Source: CAJBLF01 sp964495905 (GTDB lineage Bacteria > Patescibacteriota > Gracilibacteria > Absconditabacterales > Absconditicoccaceae). From it: a DNA stretch of 20,028 nucleotides. Both the position numbers and the translations under genes were made by a program. How positions within the stretch are numbered: the first letter of the stretch is position 1; each line of letters opens with the position of its first letter. The notes beneath the pieces are model-generated. The model made no database searches and had not been told where the DNA came from. It worked only from the letters and a program-made list of their open reading frames with translations. Shown here piece after piece: positions 1 through 9,152 of the stretch. The stretch is from assembly GCA_964495905.1 (NCBI GenBank), contig CAZBWN010000071.1, forward strand, positions 1 to 20,028. The letters run 5' to 3'.

Positions 1-10
1 ACTGCGTAGA

Positions 11-57
11 GAGGGGCAAAGTTCCCTCTCCATGAAATGGGGAGGGTTAGGGTGGGG
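11..57. repeat. GC-rich palindromic element (REP-like)
   Basis: A G/C-rich stretch in an otherwise AT-rich spacer. It holds complementary short blocks (ccctctcc against ggggaggg, around atgaaat) and then gggttagggtggggt. It resembles the widespread intergenic palindromic repeats of the CCCTCTCC/GGAGAGGG type and has the same flavour as the element inside cca near 14.5 kb. I cannot test copy number from one window. Confidence 0.4.
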
Positions 58-77
58 TAACAAAACAACAAATTTAT

Positions 78-106
78 TTGCATTTTTTTCCATTTCTGGA
101 TATACT
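78..106 (+). promoter_or_regulatory. Putative sigma70-type promoter of the TrmB-like gene
   Basis: TTGCAT (78-83) and TATACT (101-106) are separated by 17 bp, upstream of the regulator gene. The implied start near 113 gives a leader of about 90 nt made mainly of TTTTAATC repeats (161-195). Confidence 0.45.
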
Positions 107-160
107 TATATCATGAGCAGACTTTATATTATCCCGGTAGATTATTACTGACAGAAACAA

Positions 161-195
161 TCTTTTAATCTTCATATTCTTTTAATCTTTTAATC
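161..195. repeat. AT-rich leader module (TTTTAATC repeats)
   Basis: The unit TCTTTTAATC occurs three times, directly before the start of the regulator gene. The same module precedes rlmH (17260-17342), and a similar string lies inside cca (about 14521-14556). No Shine-Dalgarno sequence is visible in this leader. Confidence 0.5.
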
Positions 196-203
196 AAAGT
201 CCC

Positions 204-944
204 ATGGACGCAAATCTTCTTACAACCCTCCAAAACTACGGACTATCCGACAAAGAAGCGAGAGTATATCTCACTGTTTTGGAATTGGGGACTTCTATCG
301 CCAGCACTATCGCAAGACGTGCAGAACTTAATAGGGTAACGACCTATACGCTTCTCGAAGATCTAAAAAGGGATGGAATCGTCAATGAAACGACGAAAGA
401 AGGAGTGAAATATTATAGCGTCATCAGTCCTGATATCTTACTGAAACAGCTAGAACAGAAATATGAAAGCTTCAAGGAGAAAGTGCCAGAGCTTTTGGCT
501 ATGGCTGAGAAGTTTGGAAGCAAACCTAAAGTACAATTTTTTGAAGGTCTGGAAGGGATGAAAAAGATGTATAGCGATCTGCTTACTTCTACGACAGAAC
601 CTATTTATGCATTTTTAGGATTGGAAATAACCAATAAGAAGCTTCTTGAATATCTCTATAATGATTTTTTACCTCAGAGGATAAAACTTGGTATCAAGGC
701 AAAAGTGATTGTCCACGCATCTACAAAAAACAAGGAATATAAGACAATAGACAAAAAATCACTCAAAGAAACAAGAATCATTACTGTTGCTGATTTTAAT
801 ATCCACAATGAAATCAATATCTATGGCTGAAATAAGGTAGCCATAGCGATGTTTGGTGATGCGGAAATGTCGGCTATCATCATTCATAGTAAAAGTGTCC
901 ATGATAGTTTGTTAAGCATATTTAATTTTATCTGGAAAAAATAA
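204..944 (+). CDS. TrmB-family transcriptional regulator
   Basis: A 246-residue protein once TGA at 828-830 is read as Gly; the true stop is TAA at 942. The N-terminus (about residues 8-75, GLSDKEARVYLTVLELG onward) is a TrmB-type winged helix: a helix-turn-helix with the typical T.YTLLEDLKRDGIV recognition helix and wing. A short coiled linker (about 80-105) leads to a C-terminal ligand-sensing or PLD-like region, as in archaeal sugar-responsive TrmB proteins and the many small TrmB-like regulators of CPR bacteria. The carbohydrate ligand of classical TrmB cannot be assumed here. The next gene starts 8 nt after the stop, so the regulator and the methyltransferase-like protein are probably co-transcribed. 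Family is fairly certain; target genes and ligand are unknown. Confidence 0.8.
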
Positions 945-952
945 GAGAGCTG

Positions 953-3703
953 ATGGGGAAAATATCCAAACTCATAGATAAGATAAAATGAAAAAAAGAG
1001 AACCAATGAGTTTCTTATAAGATTTCCAAAAATAAAAAAGAAACCAAGATAGATCTAACAGATACATTAAAGTTAACCAAAGAAGAACAGCTTGATACTG
1101 CTCAAAAAAATGAATTTTGACTGAAATTAAAAGATGTTGATGTGCAATTAGAAAAAATATTTGCAAGGAATGGTATAGGAGACGGTAGTTTTCTCTATGA
1201 GTGGAGCACTACAAAAAGCAATGGTATAGAAAAGTATCAAAAGGCAGTTACTACCAATGAAATATATAAAGAGATAAAACTGACAGAAGAGCAGCAATTT
1301 CAATCTATTCTGTCAGAAAAAGCGATACAATATGCATATACTATCCTCAATAAAGCTAAAGCGATCATAGAATTGTGATCAGGAGGAGTATCTAAATTAT
1401 TAGATAGTTTAAAATTCATGTGTTGAAGTGAGGAACAATTACAATCGTTTCTGAAGGATAAAAAAATTAAGCTGTTGGATGTCGCTGCTGCATGATATAC
1501 ATGAATAAAAGATCAGTTGAATGATGTAGTAGAAGAGATATCAGAGGGTATAGAAGGGAATATGATAGATACATCAAGTCTTGCATATACAGCAGATCAG
1601 CCATGTTATTTTATGTTCGGCGGTACCATAGGTAATTTCAATAGAGAAGAGATTCAATGAATTTTAGAAAATATGAAATCAAAAGAAGCTTTTAAAAGCT
1701 CATATGTTTTTATCACATATTTTACAGCTCCTGATAAAAATAAGCTTAGCAAAAAGGAATATGATGCAGAAGTTTTAAAATTAGAGACTATGTATGGTGG
1801 ATGAGATAAGCAGTATCTAGAGTGGGATGATGCTACTGATGATGCTATAAACAAATTGATCGCTATGCAAGAGTTTGTTTTGTCGTGATTTGAAGCGCTA
1901 GGAATACCTAGAGATATAACGGATGAACATAATAGAAGAAGATCACAAATGGAATACGTAGTGACATATGAGGAAGCGAGCGGAGATACCCCTGCAAGAA
2001 TAAAGGTCGGTGCAAAATTGCTCCGTGATATAAAAGTAATGACACAAACAGGTAAAGTATTCACCAAAAGGACTGGTGAACATATCCGGGCAATCCAATC
2101 ATCCAGATTTACTGAAGAGGAATTTGTGACATTAGCAAAAAAGTCATGATATGATGTCCCCATTAAAGTAAATGGTAATGGAGTCGGAGTCGCTGTTTTG
2201 CAAAGCAAGATATGATTGAACGATAAATTTAGAAAAGTGAGAAATATACTATGATCAATACTCATATGAGCAACACTCCTAGGCTGATGATATGCGACCA
2301 AAAATATCTTGCATCAAAAAGAGGTTTTTGAAAAACAAGAAAGGGTGGATAAAGATTTCACTAACAAACAAAAAATATTTTTTTATGGGAATCATTCATA
2401 TTATGAGCTTAATACAAATAGTGAAAAGATTGAATATCTTGATAAATTGAAAGATGAAATCTATGGAAATATCTCTGTGCGTTATAATGTCCACAAAAGT
2501 GAGGATGAAATAAAAAAAATAATAAGATCATATATCCAAGATAACGAGATATTAGGAAGGTTTGCAAATACATCATATCATGCTTACAATATTTTTCAAG
2601 CAAGTAACGATTTTGTAAAAAAATTCAATAACATACTTATAGAAAAAGATATAAATAAAATGCCATATGATCATCTCAAGGAGTTTGAAACCTATTTCAA
2701 AGATGTGATTCTTGAATCCAACATCATGAATAAAAAGATGGTGCGTTTTTCTGGAGATCAAAATTTTTCTGGAGATCAAGGTACAATAGGCTTAAAATAT
2801 ATATATATACCTGACCCTTTAAATGGGACAACGACGTATAATTCTAGTATTGATCTCGAATGTTTTGAAAACTGAATAATAAATACTTTGAAGGACCAAC
2901 AGATGATTCCAGTAGCAAATGAAAATGATCCTCGTATCTCAAATTTTTTAAACCAAAGAAATGACGTTGAATCTCATTATATCAAAAACGGGTATCTGTA
3001 CATAAAAACATGGAAAAAAGAAAGATATAATTATGTGAAAGCAAGTGCTCATGGGTATGAAGAGGAAAAAATCATAGATCCTATCATCATAGCATATGAT
3101 TATTTCTATCAAAACAGACCGATAATCCATGAAATATATAAAAGATTTGGTGCAATATATCGGAATATGTCTTGGAACTCAGATCGAGAAAAAGGGCAGA
3201 CGCTTCGATGGGAAAAGGATTCAATAAAGATGTTGATAACAAAAGATTTATTGAAAACAGGATTCTTAGATATACTGACTGTAGATAATGATGCATGAGT
3301 CATAACATATCTTCAGGGATTTACAAAAAGAAATGCTCTTGCGTTAAAAAAAGAATGAATCTCGATAGTCCCATATGCATCATACCAAAAATGACATGGA
3401 GAAGCATTTGAAAATACCCAAAATGCAGATGGAAAAGATATCCCAAATGTCATTGAATATGATAAAAGAAGAGAAGAATATAAGTTCAAATATCTATGAA
3501 AATATTATACTCAGAAAGGAGCTGAATATGATTTGGCTGAAATGATCATCTCATGAAAAAAATATCTCTATGCAAGAAATAGTATAGAAGATAACGATAA
3601 ATATCATGTAGAAGAATGAATGGATATTCCTATTTTGAATTATTATCTATCACGCGGAAAAGAAGTAGTCCAAGATTATCTGAATCTTCAGAAAAAATTT
3701 TAA
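953..3703 (+). CDS. EgtD-like methyltransferase fused to membrane segment and unknown C-terminal domain
   Basis: A 916-residue frame with 23 TGA-Gly codons, ending in TAA. Residues about 60-405 resemble the histidine-specific SAM-dependent methyltransferase family (Methyltransf_33, EgtD). Visible landmarks are IIELGSGG (138-145, SAM motif I, first Gly from TGA at 1376), FGGTIGNF (222-229, matching the family's GSTIGNF) and GEHIRAIQSSRFTEEEF near 375 (matching GE.I.TE.S.KYT.E.F). A Gly-rich hydrophobic stretch (about 432-452) looks like one membrane segment. The remaining 460 residues are rich in Tyr, Lys and Asp and match nothing I recognise. EgtD makes hercynine, the ergothioneine precursor; no other ergothioneine gene is nearby and the Glu expected in the third motif is Ile here, so the substrate probably differs. 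The start ATG 953 was chosen by frame and its closeness to the upstream stop; the leader contains only a weak GAGAG. A frame limited to the methyltransferase part would miss the fusion. Confidence 0.72.
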
Positions 3704-3776
3704 TTGAGCTTGTCTTACCTGAAGAGATAAAAGATAATAAAAAAAGAATATGAAGTCAGTTATATCACTATTCAAG

Positions 3777-3801
3777 AAAAGAGCTTTTCATAGCTCTTTT
3801 T
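3777..3801 (+). terminator. Rho-independent terminator after the methyltransferase fusion gene
   Basis: The 8-bp stem AAAGAGCT (3778-3785) / AGCTCTTT (3792-3799) closes a 6-nt loop and is followed by TT and G/T-rich sequence. It lies 75 nt after the stop codon and separates the first two genes from the next operon. The U tract is short. Confidence 0.65.
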
Positions 3802-3839
3802 GTTGTTGTTGTAACTTTCCGACAACAGTATTTGCTAGG

Positions 3840-3851
3840 TATCAATTGATA
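3840..3851. other. Perfect 12-bp palindrome TATCAATTGATA
   Basis: A perfect dyad in the 213-bp gap before the unknown operon, about 20 bp upstream of the putative -35. Such a site can bind a dimeric regulator, but it is AT-rich and short, so chance is possible. Confidence 0.3.
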
Positions 3852-3872
3852 TCTAACTACTTTTGTATATAT

Positions 3873-3901
3873 TTGAAAATGTCAAGTAAAGACATTTTAT
3901 A
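3873..3901 (+). promoter_or_regulatory. Putative promoter with inverted-repeat operator, unknown operon
   Basis: TTGAAA (3873-3878) and TTTATA (3896-3901) are 17 bp apart. The spacer holds an 8-bp inverted repeat, AAAATGTC (3876-3883) / GACATTTT (3891-3898), overlapping both promoter boxes: the classic position for a repressor site. The implied start lies only about 5-10 nt before the ATG at 3917, so the mRNA would be nearly leaderless. Confidence 0.45.
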
Positions 3902-3916
3902 TACATATATCACCAC

Positions 3917-6253
3917 ATGAACAACAAAAACAAGATTTCATTTACAGACCTCAAAAAAAACATTCAGACGTTCCACGATGAGGTGAACGATTTTTCTCCG
4001 GAAAAATATGATGCTCTGACAAAACAGATCAGTAATATCAAAGATGATCTTTGATTGATGATTTTGGAATCGGAAGATAGATATCAAGCAAGATTGGAAA
4101 GACGTCCGGAACTCAATGAAAAAATAAAAGAATACAATAAAGCAGGGCCGCAAAAAACAAATACGCAATATATAAAAGATAATGCTGAAGAATTTTATAA
4201 GAGATTGATTGAAAAAGTTGGTCATATGAAAGACGGCGATTTGCATATAAAAAAATTAAAAAGATGAAGTCAGATAGCACATCTCATCCCCGTAAAATTC
4301 ATACCGAGAGCATTGGTTACATGAGACAATTATGACCATGTAAGAAAACAACTTGAAGCTAAAGAAAAAGATACGCTATCGGAACTCACCAATTTGCTCG
4401 AAACTGCAAATGAAAAATCTAAGAATATATATGAATCATATGCTACACCATCAGAATTATTTGAGAAACTAGGTATAAAGATACAAAAAGTGAATTATTC
4501 ATTTTTTGCACAAGAAAATGGGAAAACAAAATTATGAAAAAAAATCGGCGGTGCACAGATTTTAGGTAAATATAAGGAACCTCCCCAAGAACCGAAATTC
4601 AAAAAAATATGATATATGATCAAACATCTTTTGGATAATAATATCCCATTTCGTGCAGACCACATCCTTCAAGATAAGGATCAACGATATCAATTATATT
4701 TCTACCAGCATAATATCACTATCTTGATATCTGATATGGTGATAAACAGCGGTTTCAGAGATGCTACCTATGTGATCAAATGAATGGTGCCAGGACTCAA
4801 AAATATAAATAAGGAAGAACTTAAAGGCTTTCAATGAAGAAAAATCGTATTCAATGATACTCGATCAAAAAGGATTGAATGAATATTTTCTGATGATCCT
4901 GAAAACTGGAAAACTATAGGAGAGGAAAGGGAAGAACAAGAAGAAGAGCAAAAAACAATGATCAAAGACAGAGCTGGATTTATAGAGGTAATCAAAGAAT
5001 ATTTCACTCCAGAAACTCTTACAACCATAGCATACAGAAAATTTGCTGTAGTGCACAATAGTTTGCATGGCAATGATTTACTGTTAAATGATACGCTTTA
5101 TGGAAACTCTTCCTTGCTTGGTTTATGAGGAAGCAGAACAATACTAGATATCAAAAATGCGATTTTTAACTCACAAAAACCAAAATTAGAGTTAGCCAAA
5201 GATTCATATTTTTTTAATGAACATACAAAAACAACATTAGTACAGATCAAGGAATGTGAGGGTTTTGATATCGAAAAAACGCTTGGATCATGCACGTATG
5301 GAAGTTGGGTGACAGAACTTCTTAGAAAGGCATGCAATGAAGAATTCATTGATGCGGTAAAAAATAAATCCATGAAAGAGAAGAAAGCAAAAATCGAAGA
5401 ATATACGGGCATCAAAAATATTCCCTTATTCGCACTCAAGGTAACGACAATGCTATGATGACGCATAAGATCGACAGATGCTGGATATCAAAAGATGCTT
5501 CGACAAAGATTTATGCTCTCTACAGCAAATAAAAATGGATCACAAGAATATACGAGCTTAGAAAGAAAAATATTGGAATTTGAGGTAACACGAGAAGATG
5601 AAGCATTACGCCCAAATACCAACAAATCTGAAAAAAGAGGCAAGAAAAAAGAAAACGAGACACAAAACGAGACACAAACAACAGAAAAAATATCTAACAC
5701 ACCTCTCCAGAATATCAAAAAAACACAAGAAAAAAATCAGACAAAATTGATAGAGACACTCAAAGGTGTCGATACTATAGAAAAATTTCCGTTATTTGAG
5801 ATAAAAAACGTAAGAGTCATGGCTGAAACAGCTACCTATCGGGTGCTGAAAGCAAACAACTGCCCTGTGGAGTTGAGATTATTCAAATTGAACATAGAGG
5901 GAGAAAAAAGATTTAGCATGGGTGAAAAGATAGAGATATTCGGAGTCATGAAAAGTACGAAAGACCAGTATATCAAGGTCAAACGAGAAAAGAAAAAGTG
6001 ATATCATAAACTATCACAATTCAACAAAATGCATCCCGATCACCTCATAAGGAAATATGTCCCTTGAGAGAAATATGATGCTATAGTCAATAATATCCAA
6101 TGAAAGTGTGTATATGTGTCGTTGACCAAGAGTTTTTATTGAAAGATGACTATCAACCAAGGTATGCCTTATAGAATAGGGGATATCGTGAAAGTGGTAT
6201 TTGATAAGATGTCCAAGGATCCGGAATTTCAAAAGATCGTTACGATACATTAA
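3917..6253 (+). CDS. Large unknown protein with C-terminal OB/S1-like segments
   Basis: A 778-residue frame with 15 TGA-Gly codons and a TAA stop. I do not recognise the family. No signal peptide or membrane segment is visible, so it is probably cytoplasmic. The N-terminal 150 residues are charged and helical. An acidic coiled stretch (GEEREEQEEEQKTMIKD) lies near residue 335, and a low-complexity Lys/Glu/Gln/Thr linker lies near 570-620, including ETQNETQTTEK. After it come two stretches with beta-rich, OB-fold-like character: about 640-694 (VELRLFKL, then GEKIEIFGVMKST) and about 714-770 (PGEKYDAIVNNIQGKCVYVSL, with a later IGDIVKVVF), the second reminiscent of an S1 RNA-binding domain. This hints at nucleic-acid binding, but it is inference by eye. 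First gene of a likely three-gene operon. Confidence 0.65.
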
Positions 6254-6280
6254 TTTTTTATCTTTCATTGTCAGCTATCC

Positions 6281-6454
6281 ATGACATATACATCACCCCC
6301 AGGAGAGGAAATTTATCAAGAGAAGATACATCTCCATACCAACAAACAGAATCTCAATAACAAAAAAATATATTTTGATTCTGATGGAACCGAAATCAAG
6401 ATCTGATACGACGAAGAGACCGGTGTCGGATTCGTTGAGATCATTTGAAAATAG
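6281..6454 (+). CDS. Small unknown protein, 57 residues
   Basis: ATG 6281 to TAG 6452, 57 codons, two of them TGA read as Gly, so no standard-code frame covers it. The sequence is polar and beta-leaning (KKIYFDSDGTEIKIGYDEET), with no membrane segment or Cys. It sits 27 nt after the preceding large gene and 39 nt before the next, all on the plus strand, which supports an operon member. It could be a partner or antitoxin-sized protein, but there is no motif to say so. Confidence 0.5.
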
Positions 6455-6493
6455 CATTTAAAAATAACATTTTATTATTTTATAAAACAAGCA

Positions 6494-8302
6494 ATGGAAA
6501 AACTTGCATGAGGAAAATTTAATCCAGAAAGCAAAGAAGGGCAGCCAATATCAAAAATAGTTGTGACTACTGCCAATACTACTATTGATCTGCATGATAT
6601 CATCAGTTTATTAGAAAAATTGTGACCATCGGGCAAACAGAATTTCTTGCATCAATTATCTCAAGAAAAGAATCTTTCTGAAAATGTTTCCAATCTCCTA
6701 GTGAAATTGGCAGATTCTCAGATACTCAATAATCTCTGTGCAAAAACTGAGATCGCATGAGATTTGTTGGAAAAAATAGTGCAAAAATTGCTGTGAATAG
6801 TCAAATGAACAGAAAAGGTTGTAGCGATTATTAGTCCTGAGGAAGAGGAATATTATCAAGAAGATGACGAGTCAGAAGAATCTGTTGTACCAAATGAACT
6901 CTTGGTAAAAGATATCGCTATTTTCTTAGAGATCTTGTTCAAAAATCCAAATCTGACCTCAGACCATATCGAATCTCTGATGAAAGTTTTTTCTGGATCG
7001 ATGAATTATTGGTTTAGAGCGAATCTCTGTTCACATGTAAATACTCCATCATCCATTTTAGAACAGATATATGAAATGGATCCGAGTAATATGCAAGATA
7101 TCATCTTACAACACCCCAACCTTTTGGGAGATTTTAAAGCTATGATAGAAAGGGTGATCCAACAGAAAGAAGAAAAGAATAAAGTGAATGAAGCGATAGA
7201 TGCTATTGTAGAAAAGCATCCAAGTCTAGATATCGACCAGATCTTGCACTACTATGAAAATAAACAGGACGAACCGACGTGTAAAATCATTGCTGAATAT
7301 CTCTATCAAAAGGATCTATGAAGTTATAGATATGGAGCCAAAGAAAGATATGAACATCTGAAATTGAAACTTCAATTGATTCAGAAATATAATTTATGAG
7401 AAGATCATACATTGAGAATACTCTATGATATGATAGGAGACAATATCGTAAATCGCGGAGTATTGGAAGCATATGCAGAAGCTGCTGATGACTATACCTA
7501 TCTGAATATTTCAGAAGTTGAGAAAAAATACGGTGTAGTGATAGACCATGAACACATCAAAGGTGTATGTCAGGAAATTTTAGAAGAAGCAAAAGGGTGG
7601 TGTACTCCAAATATAGAGGATATAAGAAATGTATACAAGTTTGCAAAAAAATTAAACATAGAATTTTCTGATGATTTTCTGAAGTTTTACGTCAATAAAT
7701 TGGTTGATGTTATAAAGAATAGATATCATCATGGATATAGCTTCGAGAAAAATTTGATTTCTAAATATTTTGATGATGCATTAGAATTGATGCAGATCCA
7801 CAAAAATCTCTTTTCTGAATGAGAATTGAAACAATATGTGAGAAGTATGGATGTAAAAAGGAGTTTACCTAAGTCAGGTATCTGTGATATTTTTGAAATC
7901 ATAGAGAAGTTAGGATTATCTGGCCAATTTGCTCATCAGATAGCTTTAGAACATATTGAAAAATATTATTTAACATGAGGTCATTTTGAGGTAGGAAAGG
8001 AATTAGTTAAAAAGTTTACTATTACAGAAGACGAACTTATTAATCTATTTATAAAGACTGATTGGTATTTTGTGCAACCAACAGAACATTCAAATAGTTT
8101 GGAGCAGTGTCTGGCTATATATTGAATCACTGTAGATAAGGTAATCCCCTCATTACTGCAAAAAATGAAAAATCAGGTGATAAATCAAATCCAAAGAAAA
8201 GATTATACCGACGCGCAAACAATCATAACCAAATATAACCTTTCAGATAATCCTGACTTTCAGGAAGAAGTAGAACTTCTAAACACGCTTCTGAAAAAAT
8301 AA
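6494..8302 (+). CDS. Unknown all-helical repeat protein (LRV/HEAT-like)
   Basis: A 602-residue frame with 10 TGA-Gly codons, stop TAA at 8300. Predicted mostly helical with short Leu/Ile-rich helices. An acidic loop (SPEEEEYYQEDDESEESV) lies near residue 115-132. Around residues 165-215 a pattern of the type NLCSHVNTPSSILEQIYE, then ILQHPNLLGDFKAMI, recalls the variant leucine-rich repeat (A.HPNTP..LE.LA), which stacks into an alpha solenoid for protein or nucleic-acid binding. There is no signal peptide or catalytic motif. It ends just before a strong terminator and follows the 57-residue gene by 39 nt, so it is the last gene of the operon. Role unknown; scaffold or adaptor is a guess from the repeat character. 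Confidence 0.62.
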
Positions 8303-8319
8303 TCTTTATATTTTATACA

Positions 8320-8356
8320 AAAAAAACTCCCTCGCAATCACGGGGAGTTTTTTTTT
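8320..8356. terminator. Bidirectional terminator between convergent genes
   Basis: A-tract, CTCCC stem, 11-nt loop, then GGGAG and a run of nine T. The stem AAACTCCC / GGGAGTTT is flanked by A on one side and T on the other, so it can stop both the unknown operon (plus) and clpP (minus). Confidence 0.85.
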
Positions 8357-8367
8357 CTTGATATTTT

Positions 8368-8961
8368 TTATTTTTTAATGGTATCTTGTGTAATGATCTT
8401 ATCGATGATTCCATATTTCAAAGCTTCTTCAGCATTTAACCATTTATTCCTATCCATATCGTTAGCGACTACGTCTAATTTTTGCCCTGTATGTTTAGCC
8501 ATGAGTCCGATAAACATATTCTTCACTTTCAAGATTTCTTCTGCTTGGATGACGATATCGCTTGCTTGACCTTCGATCCCTCCTAACGGTTGATGAATCA
8601 TGATCTTGCTATGAGGAAGCGAATATCTTTTTCCTTTTGTACCTCCAGCGAGGATGATTGATCCCATAGAAGCTGCAAGTCCTACACAGATTGTAGAGAC
8701 ATCGCATTTTACATATTGCATGACATCATAGATAGCCATTCCGCTATATACTTCACCACCTGGCGTATTGACGAACATGATGATATCTTTATCTGGATCT
8801 TTCTTTTCTAAGAAAAGCAATTGAGCGACGATAGAATTCACCATATGTGCTGCTACAGGTTCTCCTACGAAGATAATCCTGTCTTCCAAAAGTCTGGAAT
8901 AGATATCATAGGCTCTTTCTCATCATTTAGTTTTTTCAATTACGCTAGGTATTAATGTCAT
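8368..8961 (-). CDS. clpP: ATP-dependent Clp protease proteolytic subunit
   Basis: 197 residues on the minus strand, normal ClpP length. Two consecutive TGA codons near the N-terminus give EKTKGGERAYDIYSRLLEDR, the canonical ClpP start region, so the frame begins at ATG 8961 rather than after the TGAs. The catalytic triad is visible: Ser98 in GLAASMGS, His123 in SKIMIHQP, and Asp about 168 in ANDMDRNKW. NTPGGEVYSGMAIYDVMQY forms the conserved substrate groove region. ClpP forms a tetradecameric barrel and degrades unfolded proteins delivered by ClpX, ClpA or ClpC; no ATPase gene is in the window. It is transcribed alone from a good promoter at 9009-9036, divergent from the secreted peptidoglycan-binding protein. 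Confidence 0.97.
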
Positions 8962-8967
8962 TGCATT

Positions 8968-9001
8968 CAATTAAGAATTAAAAATTACGAATTACGAATT
9001 A
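8968..9001. repeat. AT-rich leader module (TTAATTCGTAATT type)
   Basis: AATTACGAATT occurs twice in tandem next to TTAAGAATTAAAA, in the leader just upstream of clpP. The same module precedes cca (15376-15440). It is low complexity, but the repeated placement just before start codons is notable. Confidence 0.45.
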
Positions 9002-9008
9002 TAAGTAA

Positions 9009-9036
9009 ATTATATCCCTAAATGCACGATTTGCAA
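9009..9036 (-). promoter_or_regulatory. Putative clpP promoter
   Basis: On the minus strand TTGCAA (9036-9031) and a perfect TATAAT (9014-9009) are separated by 16 bp. The transcript would start near 9002, leaving a leader of about 40 nt before ATG 8961. The rest of the 8962-9152 gap holds another TATAAT on the plus strand (9088-9093) without a clear -35, possibly serving the divergent gene. Confidence 0.6.
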
Positions 9037-9152
9037 AGATATATCAGCTATTTAGTTATTTCCACAACCAAAATCAACTTGAATTTATATAATAAAAGTG
9101 TAAAAAAATGAGTAATCAAGCTTAGTATCTTTACTTTTACATAAAAAGTGAT

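Noticed and set aside
1654..2301. Minus-strand 215-codon frame
   Set aside because: It lies opposite the methyltransferase domain, shows no family resemblance, and the plus frame carries the conserved motifs.
5488..5718. Minus-strand frame of 76 codons with hydrophobic character
   Set aside because: Antisense to the Lys/Glu-rich part of the 778-residue protein; the hydrophobicity is the expected complement of AAA/GAA codons.
953..8302. A cluster of pseudogenes broken by many stop codons
   Set aside because: All interruptions are TGA, never TAA or TAG, with no frameshifts, and the same pattern occurs in essential genes such as obg and miaA.
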